Source of the DNA: Phytopseudomonas daroniae
GTDB taxonomy: Bacteria; Pseudomonadota; Gammaproteobacteria; Pseudomonadales; Pseudomonadaceae
Length of the DNA: 64,000 nucleotides
Assembly: GCF_004327285.1 (NCBI RefSeq)
Contig: NZ_QJUI01000015.1
Coordinates: 91,403 to 155,402, forward strand
Reading direction: 5' to 3'
Position numbers and translations under genes: made by a program. Numbering within the stretch: the first letter of the stretch is position 1; every line of letters starts with the position of its first letter. The notes under the pieces are model-generated. The model saw nothing but the letters and a program-made list of their open reading frames with translations, was not told the origin of the DNA and did no database searches. Shown piece after piece: positions 1 through 9,236 of this stretch.

Positions 1-840
1 GTCGAACGCATCAGCGTCACTTACCGCAATGGTCATACCGCCCTGCGTGATGCCAGCTTCAGCAGCCCCGGCGGCAGCATCACCGCCCTGGTGGGCGTCA
101 ACGGCAGCGGCAAGTCGACGCTGTTCAAGGCCATCATGGGTTTCGTGCGCCTGGCGCAGGGCAGCATCAGCGTACTCGGCATGCCGGTGCACGACGCCCT
201 CAAACGCAACCTGATCGCCTACGTGCCGCAAAGCGAAGACGTCGACTGGAATTTTCCGGTGCTGGTCGAAGACGTGGTGATGATGGGCCGCTATGGCCAC
301 ATGGGCATGCTGCGGCGGCCGCGCGCCGCCGATCGTGAGGCCGTGGACGCTGCCCTGGCACGGGTCGGCATGAGCGAGCTACGCAAGCGGCAGATCGGCG
401 AGCTGTCCGGCGGCCAGAAAAAGCGCGTGTTCCTCGCTCGCGCTCTGGCCCAGGATTCGCGGGTGATCCTCCTCGACGAACCCTTCACCGGGGTCGACGT
501 GAAAACCGAGGACGCCATCGTGCGGCTGCTCGGCGAACTGCGCGACGAAGGCCGGGTGATGCTGGTCTCCACCCACAACCTGGGCAGCGTGCCGGAGTTC
601 TGCGACCGTACCGTGCTGCTGGCGAGCACCGTGCTCGCCTACGGCCCGACCCAATCGGTGTTCACCCGGGAAAACCTGGAGCGCACCTTTGGCGGCGTGC
701 TGCGCCACTTCGAACTGCCCGGTGAAGGGCACGATCGCAAATCGCCATTGATCGGCATCATCACCGACGACGAACGCCCGCTGGTGCTCTACGACGGCAA
801 GTCGACCATCCGCGGTCGCGTCGACGAAAAGGATCAATAG
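1..840 (+). CDS. Metal (Mn/Fe/Zn-type) ABC transporter ATPase, 5' end cut by window edge
   Basis: ATP-hydrolysing subunit of a divalent-metal importer at the inner membrane. The reading frame is open from base 1, so the true start lies outside the window. Visible motifs are Walker A GVNGSGKST (bases 91-117), the Q-loop PQSEDVDW, signature LSGGQKKR, Walker B VILLDEPF and the switch histidine in STHN. The Q-loop wording is typical of the SitB/MntB/PsaB branch. The stop overlaps the GTG start of the first permease by one base, so the three genes form one operon; order ATPase-permease-permease matches sitB-sitC-sitD, with the binding-protein gene expected upstream. Metal specificity cannot be read from the sequence. 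Confidence 0.93.
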   Translation, partial: VERISVTYRNGHTALRDASFSSPGGSITALVGVNGSGKSTLFKAIMGFVRLAQGSISVLGMPVHDALKRNLIAYVPQSEDVDWNFPVLVEDVVMMGRYGHMGMLRRPRAADREAVDAALARVGMSELRKRQIGELSGGQKKRVFLARALAQDSRVILLDEPFTGVDVKTEDAIVRLLGELRDEGRVMLVSTHNLGSVPEFCDRTVLLASTVLAYGPTQSVFTRENLERTFGGVLRHFELPGEGHDRKSPLIGIITDDERPLVLYDGKSTIRGRVDEKDQ

Positions 841-1694
841 TGCACATCCTGCTCGAACCCTTTTCCTACGGCTACATGGTCAATGCCATGTGGGTCTCGA
901 CCCTGGTCGGTATGGTCTGCGCGCTGTTGTCGGTGTATTTGATGCTCAAGGGCTGGTCGCTGATCGGCGACGCCCTGGCTCATTCCATCGTGCCCGGCGT
1001 CGCCGGGGCCTACATGCTCGGTCTGCCCTTCGCCCTCGGCGCCTTCGGCGCCGGTACTCTGGCGGCGGGTGCCATGCTGTTCCTCAATCAGCGCAGCAAG
1101 CTCAAGGAAGACGTGATCATCGGCCTGATCTTCTCGTCGTTCTTCGGCCTCGGGCTGTTCATGGTGTCGCTGTCACCGACCTCGGTGAACATCCAGACCA
1201 TCGTGCTCGGCAACATACTCGCCATCACACCCGGTGACACGCTGCAGTTACTGCTCATCGCCGGCATCACCATGGCCGTGCTGGCAGTGCGCTGGAAAGA
1301 TCTGATGGTGGTGTTCTTCGACGAAAACCACGCCCGCTCCATCGGCCTCAGCCCGACGCGCCTCAAGGCGATCTTCTTCATCCTGCTGTCGGCCTGCACG
1401 GTGGCGGCGATGCAGACCGTCGGTGCCTTTCTGGTCATCGCCATAGTCGTCACTCCAGGCGCCACCGCCTACCTGCTCAGCGACCGGTTCGAGCGGCTGC
1501 TGCTGATCGCGGCCTGCATTGGTGGCCTGAGCAGTTTCATCGGTGCTTACGCCAGCTACTTTCTCGATGGCGCTACCGGGGCGATCATCATCGTGCTGCA
1601 GACCGGCGTGTTCCTGCTGGCCTTCTGTTTCGCACCCAAGCATGGCCTGCTCGCCGCCCGCCGCCGCGCCGCCCAGGCGCGACTGGAGATGTGA
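840..1694 (+). CDS. Metal ABC transporter permease (SitC-like)
   Basis: ABC-3 family integral membrane permease of 284 residues with about eight hydrophobic segments, forming the metal channel with the following permease. The GTG start at 840 shares its first base with the TAG stop of the ATPase gene, a sign of translational coupling. The segment GDALAHSIVPGV near residue 41 is the conserved coupling region of the ZnuB/MntB/SitC family. Its sequence parallels the next gene (GDATAHAVFPGV), as expected of duplicated permeases. Substrate Mn, Fe or Zn by family; not resolved. Confidence 0.92.
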   Translation: MHILLEPFSYGYMVNAMWVSTLVGMVCALLSVYLMLKGWSLIGDALAHSIVPGVAGAYMLGLPFALGAFGAGTLAAGAMLFLNQRSKLKEDVIIGLIFSSFFGLGLFMVSLSPTSVNIQTIVLGNILAITPGDTLQLLLIAGITMAVLAVRWKDLMVVFFDENHARSIGLSPTRLKAIFFILLSACTVAAMQTVGAFLVIAIVVTPGATAYLLSDRFERLLLIAACIGGLSSFIGAYASYFLDGATGAIIIVLQTGVFLLAFCFAPKHGLLAARRRAAQARLEM

Positions 1695-2527
1695 CCATGG
1701 AGATGCTGCTGCAGCCGCTGCAAATCGACTTCATGCAATACGCCCTGCTGATCGCCGTGCTGGTGGCCATTCCCGCCGCGCTGCTGTCGTGCTTTCTGGT
1801 GCTCAAGGGCTGGGCGCTGATGGGTGACGCCACCGCCCACGCGGTGTTTCCCGGCGTGGTCATCGCCTATATCGTCGGCCTGCCCTACTCGCTCGGCGCC
1901 TTCGTGGCCGGCATGTTGTGCGCCATCGCCACGGGCTATCTCAAGGAAAACAGCCGGATCAAGCAGGACACCCTGATGGGCGTGGTGTTCTCCGGCATGT
2001 TCGGCCTCGGCCTGCTGCTGTACACGCAGATTCACAGCGACGTGCATCTGGATCACATCCTGTTTGGCGACATGCTCGGCATCGGCTGGGCGGATCTGCT
2101 GGAAAGCGGGCTGATCGCCCTGGCGGTCACCGCCTTCATCGGCCTGAAGTGGCGCGACCTGCTGCTGCATGCCTTCGACCCGGTGCAGGCACGCACCGTC
2201 GGCCTGCCGGTGCGCCTGCTGCACTATGGCTTGCTGGCGGTGATGTCGCTGACCATCGTCGGCGCGCTCAAGGCCATCGGCATCGTGCTCACCGTGGCGC
2301 TGCTGATCGCCCCCGGCGCCATCGCCTTCCTGCTCACCCGCACCATGGGCGCCATGCTGTTCACCGCCGTAGGCATCGCTGTCGGCGCCGCACTCGGCGG
2401 CGTGTACCTGAGCTTTTTCATCGACAGCGCACCTGGCCCGACCATCGTGCTACTGCTCAGCGCACTGTTCGTGGTGGTGTTCATCCATGCCGGCAGACGC
2501 GAGCGCAGGAGCACCGCGCAATCGTAG
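1691..2527 (+). CDS. Metal ABC transporter permease (SitD-like)
   Basis: Second ABC-3 family permease, 278 residues, with eight or so membrane helices. It probably pairs with the preceding permease as a heterodimer. The GTG start at 1691 lies inside a four-base overlap with the upstream stop (GTGA); an ATG two codons later (1697) is an alternative. The C-terminus is arginine-rich and cytoplasmic. It is the last gene of the operon; no strong hairpin terminator is visible just downstream. Confidence 0.92.
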   Translation: MTMEMLLQPLQIDFMQYALLIAVLVAIPAALLSCFLVLKGWALMGDATAHAVFPGVVIAYIVGLPYSLGAFVAGMLCAIATGYLKENSRIKQDTLMGVVFSGMFGLGLLLYTQIHSDVHLDHILFGDMLGIGWADLLESGLIALAVTAFIGLKWRDLLLHAFDPVQARTVGLPVRLLHYGLLAVMSLTIVGALKAIGIVLTVALLIAPGAIAFLLTRTMGAMLFTAVGIAVGAALGGVYLSFFIDSAPGPTIVLLLSALFVVVFIHAGRRERRSTAQS

Positions 2528-2793
2528 TAATTCCCTATGGTTCTTCACTTGCAGGCATGGGATGTCATGCCCAAGCAGTCCCTGACGCGGCTGTCAGCCT
2601 TTTCCAACACTCACGCTGATCAGGCGTCTGTCATACCTGCACACAATGAGGCGGCCCTCAGCTTATCGCTTGATTACTTACCCTAAAGCCACCAGTTCAG
2701 CGAACAAGCCCTGATATTCCTGCAACCTGTCGCTTTCTACATGGCACCGAACCTGCCAGCTCCTGAAGAAGCGGTCGGCATAGCAAATACCCT
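2528..2793. other. Intergenic region before the chemoreceptor
   Basis: No coding frame with a plausible start, and no repeat or clear terminator, was found in this stretch. It separates the metal transporter operon from the chemoreceptor promoter. Confidence 0.5.
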
Positions 2794-2820
2794 TCAAGTT
2801 TATCTGCCCTCCGCCGATTC
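2794..2820 (+). promoter_or_regulatory. Sigma-28 (FliA) promoter for the chemoreceptor
   Basis: TCAAGTTT at 2794-2801, 11 bases, then GCCGATTC at 2813-2820. This fits the flagellar sigma-28 consensus (TAAAGTTT, 11 bases, GCCGATAA) and lies about 90 bases before the chemoreceptor start, so the receptor is probably co-expressed with late flagellar genes. Confidence 0.7.
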
Positions 2821-2910
2821 GATATTTACAGGCCGGCACAGGCCCTGAAGGTTTTTCTTCTACTGCCTCCCGCTGCAAAAACAACTTCTCTCGCTCGAGC
2901 AGGAACAGCC

Positions 2911-4854
2911 GTGAACATCAAACAGAAACTCACCTGGGCCTTCGCGGCCATCGCCTGTGTGCCCGTCGTGCTGGTCGCCGTCGTGGTGGTGGTCAATCTG
3001 CGTGCCCAGGCGCAGGACAACTTCCTCGACAGCAGCAGCCGGGAGATCCGCCAGATCGAGAACGCCATGAATCAGTTCTTCGACGCCATCGCGCAGAACG
3101 TCGAGTACCTGGCCAAGAGCCCCCTGGTGGTCGAGGCCGATGCCCTGAAGAACTACAGCGGCGTCGATGCCGCACAGACCCCGCTGCCGCCAGCCAACCA
3201 GGCGCTGCTGCAGATGTTCACCCAGTTCGCCGCCAGCCATCCGACCACCGCCTATCTCTCGGTCGGCCAGCCGGACGGCGGTTACGCGATCTGGCCGGAC
3301 GATCCGGGCCTGAGCAACTACGACCCGCGCGTACGCCCCTGGTACCAGGCGGCCATGGCCGCGCCAGGCAGGACGGTGCGCACCTCGGCCTACTACTGGG
3401 CGCCGGATGACGTCGTGCTGATGGGCACCGTGCGCACCATCGCCAATGCCCAGGGCCAGCCGGCCGGCGTGCTCGGCCTGGACGTGTCGCTCAAGCAGCT
3501 CACCGACCTGGTCAAACAGATCAAGCTCGGCGAGAGCGGCTATCTGATGCTGCTGGAAAACAACGGCAACGTACTCGTCGACCCGCGCGATGCCTCGCAC
3601 AACTTCAAGCTGCTCAGTGAACTGGGCGGCGGCTACGCCGAGCTGGCCAAGGTCGAACAAGGCCTGGTCGAAGTGGAGCTGGAGGGCGTGCCGTACATGG
3701 CCAACGTCTGGTCATCGCAGACCCTCGGCTGGCGTTTCGTTGGTCTGATCGAACGCAGCGAAGTGATGGCCAAGGCCACCAGCCTGACCTGGCAGATCGC
3801 GATCATCGCCGCCGTGCTGGCTGTGCTGTTCGCCATCGTCGGTGCCAGTTTCGCCGGCCTTATCGTGCGGCCGATCCGCAGCGTGGCCGGCGGCCTGGAA
3901 GGCATCGCCCAGGGCGAAGGTGACCTGACCCGTAACCTGGATGTACGCGGCAACGACGAAACCGCCCTGCTGGCACGCTGGTTCAACCAGTTCCTCGGCG
4001 CCATCCGCACCCTGGTGCAACGCATCGGCAGCGCCTCGGCGGATCTGCAGACCGCCTCCGACGCCAGTACCCGCGTCGCCCGCGACATGAACGACGCCGC
4101 CGGCCGTCAGCGCGAAGCCGTGGAGCTGGTTTCCACCGCCTTCAACGAGATGGTCGCCACCGCCAACGAAGTGGCCCGCTCCTGCAGCCAGGCAGCCTCC
4201 TCGGCCGACTCCGGCCAGCGTCAGGTGCATGACGGTCAGTTGCAGATCGACGAAGCCACCGGCAGCGTCTCGCGCCTGAGCGAAAACTTGCAGAAGTCGG
4301 CCCAGGCCATGCAGGTGCTGGAGCAGGACAGCAAGAACATCAACGCCATCCTCGACACCATCCGCTCCATCGCCGAGCAGACCAACCTGCTGGCCCTCAA
4401 CGCCGCCATCGAGGCCGCACGTGCAGGTGAACAGGGTCGTGGTTTCGCCGTGGTCGCCGACGAAGTGCGCGCCCTGGCCAAGCGCACTGCCGACTCCACC
4501 GGTGAGATCGACAGCCTGCTCGGCGGGCTGGCCAAGCGCACCCAGGACGTGACCAAGCAGATGCAGAGCAGCCTGAGCATGTCGCAGCAGAGCGTCGAGC
4601 GTATTCAGCAGGCCCGCGACAGCTTCGAGCAGATCCGTACCTCGGTGGACGAGATCCGCGATCAGAACAGCCAGATCGCCACCGCAGCCGAAGAGCAGCA
4701 CCAGGTCGCCGAGGACATCAACCGGCACATCGCGCAGATCCACACCGATGCGCAACTGGTCGAAGAACTGGCGCACTCGGCGCGCAGTGACTCACAACGT
4801 CTGGAGTCGCTGTCCGGTGAGTTGAATGGCCTGGTAGGGCGTTTCAGAACCTGA
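2911..4854 (+). CDS. Methyl-accepting chemotaxis protein with dCache ligand domain
   Basis: Inner-membrane chemoreceptor of 647 residues. Layout: membrane helix at about 8-29, periplasmic double-Cache domain about 35-285, second helix about 292-316, HAMP to about 368, then the cytoplasmic signalling coiled coil with the conserved hairpin tip around residue 489. The GTG start at 2911 follows a purine-rich AGCAGGAA stretch. The ligand pocket has RPWY near residue 143 and a conserved GLDVSL aspartate, as in amino-acid and amine sensors. The second aspartate of the amino-acid motif seems absent (AYYWAPDD), so the ligand may be an amine or another small molecule. No CheB/CheR-binding pentapeptide tail is seen. 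Confidence 0.95.
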   Translation: MNIKQKLTWAFAAIACVPVVLVAVVVVVNLRAQAQDNFLDSSSREIRQIENAMNQFFDAIAQNVEYLAKSPLVVEADALKNYSGVDAAQTPLPPANQALLQMFTQFAASHPTTAYLSVGQPDGGYAIWPDDPGLSNYDPRVRPWYQAAMAAPGRTVRTSAYYWAPDDVVLMGTVRTIANAQGQPAGVLGLDVSLKQLTDLVKQIKLGESGYLMLLENNGNVLVDPRDASHNFKLLSELGGGYAELAKVEQGLVEVELEGVPYMANVWSSQTLGWRFVGLIERSEVMAKATSLTWQIAIIAAVLAVLFAIVGASFAGLIVRPIRSVAGGLEGIAQGEGDLTRNLDVRGNDETALLARWFNQFLGAIRTLVQRIGSASADLQTASDASTRVARDMNDAAGRQREAVELVSTAFNEMVATANEVARSCSQAASSADSGQRQVHDGQLQIDEATGSVSRLSENLQKSAQAMQVLEQDSKNINAILDTIRSIAEQTNLLALNAAIEAARAGEQGRGFAVVADEVRALAKRTADSTGEIDSLLGGLAKRTQDVTKQMQSSLSMSQQSVERIQQARDSFEQIRTSVDEIRDQNSQIATAAEEQHQVAEDINRHIAQIHTDAQLVEELAHSARSDSQRLESLSGELNGLVGRFRT

Positions 4855-4883
4855 TCGGATCGCAGGCCAGCGGGCACCCATTG

Positions 4884-4934
4884 GTGGGAGGCGCTTCAGC
4901 GGCGATCGGCCATCGCGGCTAAAGCCCCTCCCAC
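4884..4934. repeat. REPIN (paired inverted REP)
   Basis: GTGGGAGGCGCTTCAGC and GGCTAAAGCCCCTCCCAC face each other about 15 bases apart, an inverted REP pair of the GTGGGAGG class common between Pseudomonas genes. It lies just after the chemoreceptor and could also act as a transcription stop. Confidence 0.7.
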
Positions 4935-5061
4935 GCCAGGCTGCGGCGCTGCTCAGGGACGCAGCAGGCAGGATGGCCGGCACCCCTTCAATCGCCGCTG
5001 AGTTGTCACCTACGCGGCCCAGCGTGATTCAGCAACAAGCGCGCAGAATGGCCACATGTGC

Positions 5062-5150
5062 GTAGGAACCGCGCCCCCGCGGCGAATCGTGGCCATACCG
5101 CGATTTTTGCAGCATGGCCGCCATCGCATCGCGCCGGGGTCGACGCTCCA
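5062..5150. repeat. Degenerate GTAGGA-type REPIN
   Basis: GTAGGAACCGCGCCCCCGCG at the left and a matching GCGCCGGGGTCGACGCTCC at the right form an imperfect inverted pair, as in other GTAGGAGC REPINs of this window. The rest of the 4855-5191 gap shows no gene. Confidence 0.5.
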
Positions 5151-5191
5151 CTGGTCAACCCTGACTCCGGCGATGCAGAGTAGCGCGCTGC

Positions 5192-5569
5192 TCAGGGGTG
5201 CAGGGCGGCCTCGGCCTCTTGCAGTTCGCCGCGGGCCTCTTCCAGCTTGGCCTGGCGCTTGGCGATCTTGTCGGCGTCGCCGTCCAGTTCGGCTTCACGC
5301 AGATCCGCCTCGCGCTCGCGCACCTCGGCACGGGCTTCGTTCACCTTGTCTTGCAGTTCGCGCTGCAGCCCGGCATCGGTGCAGTGGCTGCGCGCCTGCT
5401 GCAGCGCGGTATTCAAGCCCCTGACCCGGCCACTCTGACCAGCCTCCTCGGCGATACGGATCTGCTGCTCGATATCCGCCTCCTTCGCCGCGCAACGCGG
5501 ATTGGACGTGTCGTCGGCGAATGCCGGCACGACGGCGGCAAGCAGCAGGCTGGAAAACAGGGCTTTCAT
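5192..5569 (-). CDS. DUF1090 family periplasmic coiled-coil protein (YqjC-like)
   Basis: Small protein of 125 residues. An N-terminal signal peptide (MKALFSSLLLAAVVPAFA) is followed by a charged helical region rich in Glu, Ala and Arg, with two cysteines near NPRCAAKE and SHCTD. This is the layout of the DUF1090/YqjC family, whose role is not known. The ATG at 5569 was chosen over a longer frame because it begins the signal peptide and has GGAG about eight bases upstream. Single-gene unit, followed by REPIN sequence. Confidence 0.85.
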   Translation of the reverse strand: MKALFSSLLLAAVVPAFADDTSNPRCAAKEADIEQQIRIAEEAGQSGRVRGLNTALQQARSHCTDAGLQRELQDKVNEARAEVREREADLREAELDGDADKIAKRQAKLEEARGELQEAEAALHP

Positions 5570-5686
5570 CGGGAACACTCCATGGGCCAATGGCGATTGA
5601 TCGAGGGCGCCGCGCATGGCGACGCGAATACAGACCACGGATCAGCGCGATGATTTCCGCCAATGCCCGACAAAGGTTCCGGGGCC

Positions 5687-6588
5687 TCAGACCAGGGTCG
5701 ACACGGAGAAACGCTCGCCATCGAACGGCGACGCATTGCTGCTGATCACTCGGTTGTGGCCCTGGTGCTTGGCCAGGTACAGCGCCTTGTCCGCCGCGCG
5801 GATGCAGTCTTCCACCGACTGCATCTGCGGATGATAGGCGGCGATGCCGATGCTCAGTTCGATATCGCCCCGCTCGGACTCCGATGCCTGCTGCCGCAGA
5901 CGCTCCAGCACCGCATGGGCATCCTCCAGGCCGGTCATGGGCAGCAGCACGCAGAACGCGTCGCCGCCGTAGCAACCGGCGGCATCGATCTGCCGTAGGC
6001 AGCCATGGATCATCTGGCCCAGACGGGTCAGTAGCGCATCGCCGGCCACATGGCCCTGCGGCTCTGGCCCAGGCTCAGCGCCAGACGATACAGGGTCACC
6101 ACCATCATCGGATGCAACAGCAGCATGGGCATGCAGGCATACAGGTGCAGCGGCGTGACGGGGGCGTGAAAGGTGGCGCCGAACAACAGCATCCCGACCA
6201 GTACGCCGGCCAGTTGTGCGAGCAGCGCCCGGGCCACGAAACGAATACCGCCGGCGGCCACGTTGTTGGCCGTGAGCATGGCGACGAACACCGCGGCGGC
6301 AAGCGGGCTGAAACCGGCGGCGGCCAGGGCGAACATGGCGGCGAAGGAGTCGAAGAGGATATGCCAGCGCTCCATGCGCGCCGGCTCGCGGTAGATACGG
6401 CTGAGGCCGAAGGCCAGCCAGGGCCAGACAAAAGCGAACAGCAGCAGGGCCAGCCACACCCACGCGGGGCGCTGCAACTCCCATAGCGGCACGCTGACGC
6501 AGATGGCGCCAACGGGCAGCCCGAGTACCCTGGGCAGCAGCCCGCGGCGAGCGAAATTGCTACGCGATTGGCCGTTATCGGTACGCAT
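5687..6588 (-). pseudogene. Broken MASE2-GGDEF diguanylate cyclase
   Basis: The first part (6588 to about 6065, start MRTDNGQSRSN with GAGGG upstream) encodes a MASE2 membrane sensor domain with several helices ending YRLALSLGQSRR. The frame then breaks. In another frame the rest of a GGDEF domain follows, from GHVAGDALL to the end at 5687. Compared with intact MASE2-GGDEF enzymes the linker and first half of the GGDEF domain are missing, so a deletion of roughly 55-60 codons that was not a multiple of three lies near 6053-6068. The active-site loop reads GGDAF, lacking the catalytic glutamate. No cyclase activity is expected. Confidence 0.85.
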
Positions 6589-6911
6589 GGGCCGCCCTCG
6601 TGTAATCCCTGCCATATCCTCGCATCCTGGCGTGCCGTCGCGTTCGTCCCAACTTCAACCACGGCCTTAGATATACAGCATATCCCTGTAGCGGAGCCAT
6701 CCATCATGGCATCGCGTCTGTGGCGACTCGCGAGGCCTGATCCGGCGTGATGGACGCAATGGAGAAGAGTCGACGGTCACTAATGAACTGTGGGCGCAAG
6801 CCTAATAGCAGCTTGCAGTTCGTCCATCTGGCCATTTTTGGCGCTGTTCAAGGGAGGGTGAACAGACTCCAGGTCGCCGAAAGAAGTCAGTTAATCGTTT
6901 TGGCTCCGGTT
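6589..6911. other. Intergenic region at the edge of an AT-richer patch
   Basis: No supported gene. Base composition shifts here from typical GC-rich DNA to the more AT-rich composition of the following cyclase. The apparent left border of the patch is in this gap. Confidence 0.4.
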
Positions 6912-8378
6912 TCACGAGCAGACGGTATCGCGCCCGTTTTCCTTGGCCCGATAAAGTGCTGCGTCGGCCTGCTCAATCAATGTCCTCGGCGTGATTTCAT
7001 TGGCGATGACTGTGCTTGCGACGCCAATGCTGACTGTCACTATACCGTGGGGGCTCGACTCGTGCTGGATGGCAAGATTCCTTATCTTCGAATTGACCTC
7101 TTCCGCCATTGTATGAGCCTGGTGAAGATCACAGTCAGGCAGGAGAATGGCAAACTCCTCACCGCCATAACGGGCCACAAGATCATTCGTTCGTCGCTGA
7201 ACCGACTGTAGCGCATGGGCAATCTGACGAAGGCAGTCATCTCCACCCGCATGGCCGTATCGGTCATTGAACTGCTTGAAATGATCGACGTCGATCAGCA
7301 ACAGACTCAACGATATGGGAAATGAAGAGCTCTCCGTTAGCCTGGCAGCGAGATGACTGTCGAATATCCGTCGGTTCGCAATACCCGTGAGGCCGTCAAC
7401 TTCCGATTCTCTACGGAAGTGAATCTCCCTGCGCTGGGTTGCTACAAGTTGGCGATCCAGCCAAATGGCGGCAGCGATAAGCAAGGATATGCAGACCACT
7501 GTCCCGACGACGCCAGACAGGGTTACCAACCACCAACCGGAAAGTACCTCACGCCGATCCACTCCAGCGAAGACGAAAAGGGGAAACTCAGGGACAGATG
7601 AGAATGCGGCAATTCTGACGGTTTGCTCACTATCGTCACGATGGATGAAATTACCTCTTCCAAGGTGCTTGATTGCGTCGAAAGCTTCCCGGTTGGGAAC
7701 CGCCATTTCATCTGAACCATCATGGCCGTGAACGCCGGCGAGGATGATGCCGTCTTCTCGGATAAGATCAATCTTCCCGTTGTCCTCAACATCCAATGTT
7801 CTGTAGAAATTCCTGAAGTAGTCGGACTTGATGCTGGCAAGTACGACGCCGCCGAACTTTCCATCCGGTTGGTTATAACGATGGCTGATCGTTATGATGT
7901 CGCTATCGTCTGAGCGGGAGCGCACCGGTCTTCCGATGAACGGCAGAGTCGTAGTGTTTTCTTTATGATGTATGAAATACTCACGATCAGCATTATTATG
8001 CGAGCCAGTCTGCTGCGCCAATGACGAATTAACCCAGTTCCCCTCCGCGTCATATACAAAAATTCCATGAACTCGATCGGAGCGGGCAACCTGACTGACG
8101 AGTATTTCATGCAGGCTTTGCTGATTGGGCTGAACAGGTCTGGCCATCGCTTCCGCGAGTGGTCCAAGCGTCGCGTCGGCGATCTTCAGGCTGTCGGAAG
8201 CATGTTGTGCTAGAGACACGGACAAGTTCAGCACGTTGACTTCCGCTTGATGCAGGCGTGCCTGACGCTGCGCGCAGATAGAGAGAACTTCAACCCCGAT
8301 CAGAATAAGGCAGGCAGAGATAATTACAGTATGCAAGATCGCCCTGTGAATGCGATGAGTAAAGACTATGTTGCTCAT
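6912..8378 (-). CDS. Membrane diguanylate cyclase, Cache-GGDEF
   Basis: Makes cyclic di-GMP from two GTP. The 488 residues comprise an N-terminal membrane helix (about 14-34), a periplasmic double-Cache-like sensor region (about 45-275), a second helix (about 283-305) and a GGDEF domain from about 325 to the end. The DGLTGIANRR motif, IDVDHFKQFNDRYGH and an intact GGEEF active loop indicate an active enzyme; no RxxD inhibitory site precedes the loop. The start has AGGAG very close upstream. Codon use is visibly more AT-rich than in surrounding genes and the gene sits beside a mobile-element remnant, so it may be acquired. Confidence 0.93.
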   Translation of the reverse strand: MSNIVFTHRIHRAILHTVIISACLILIGVEVLSICAQRQARLHQAEVNVLNLSVSLAQHASDSLKIADATLGPLAEAMARPVQPNQQSLHEILVSQVARSDRVHGIFVYDAEGNWVNSSLAQQTGSHNNADREYFIHHKENTTTLPFIGRPVRSRSDDSDIITISHRYNQPDGKFGGVVLASIKSDYFRNFYRTLDVEDNGKIDLIREDGIILAGVHGHDGSDEMAVPNREAFDAIKHLGRGNFIHRDDSEQTVRIAAFSSVPEFPLFVFAGVDRREVLSGWWLVTLSGVVGTVVCISLLIAAAIWLDRQLVATQRREIHFRRESEVDGLTGIANRRIFDSHLAARLTESSSFPISLSLLLIDVDHFKQFNDRYGHAGGDDCLRQIAHALQSVQRRTNDLVARYGGEEFAILLPDCDLHQAHTMAEEVNSKIRNLAIQHESSPHGIVTVSIGVASTVIANEITPRTLIEQADAALYRAKENGRDTVCS

Positions 8379-8606
8379 TGCTCCTGTTCAGCCCCCTCAT
8401 CAAATGGCTTGGCCTGTTTAGTTCCGCCCGCCTTGTGCGCACCTTCCTTACTGATAAGGATCGTTTCCGAGAACTAACCATTGCACAAAACTGCGAATTT
8501 TCGCAGAGCAATGTCTGGAATACAACGACAGCTCTGATGACCAGCCCGTCATGCTGACCTAGCGGTGTTCATGCACGCGGGGTCGCCAGCACAGACATCC
8601 GATGGA

Positions 8607-9131
8607 TCAGGCCGCGACAAGCTGCCGGGCCAAAGCGACTTCGATGGAGTCGCCATCCTGGTGGAGCACATTGAGCCCCGATTCCGGGACATCACCCGAT
8701 GTGCTCTGAGACACGAGGATCTTTTTCGCCATCAGGGCCAAGCACGTCATCTGCGACGTGGCCGAGTAGCCCAGGTAGATCACCCGCACGGGCTGCTTCT
8801 GCCCGATGCGCCAGGAACGGCGCGCGGCCTGCTGCAGCGTGTAGATGTTCCAGCCGCATTGCATGAAAACAATCGTGGGGAACTCCAGCAAATCCAGGCC
8901 GGTTTTCACCAGTTTCGGATTCGTGATGAGGATGTCGATCCCGCAATCGGGCTGCTCGGCCATCCAGTCTTCACGGCGGCTGGCATCCACGCTTGCGCGC
9001 AGTACCGCCACCGGGAAACCTTCCTGCTCCAGCAGCATCTTCAGCCGGCTGATGATGTCCCGCGTGCCGCTGTAGACGGAATAGACCAAGACCTTGCGGC
9101 AAATGTTGATCAGCTCCCGCTCCCTGGGCAT
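8607..9131 (-). pseudogene. C-terminal fragment of SNF2-family helicase from an integrative element
   Basis: The 174 residues contain only the second RecA-like helicase lobe: VLVYSVYSG, then ILITNPKLVKTGLDLLEFP, then QQAARRSWRIGQKQPVRVI (SNF2 motifs V and VI). The natural C-terminus is present, but the ATP-binding lobe is absent. An in-frame TGA lies 36 bases before the first ATG, with no ribosome site. Helicases of this type are common cargo of ICEclc/PAGI-like elements. This is a truncated remnant whose homology ends close to 9150-9170. Confidence 0.8.
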
Positions 9132-9236
9132 TGCCCGGCGCGTGCCGACCGGCGTTTTTACTGAACTTCAACGGCCGACGCCTGCCGACTCCATAGGAGC
9201 CGAGCACAGGGCTCGGTAATGCACAGGAGATCTGAA

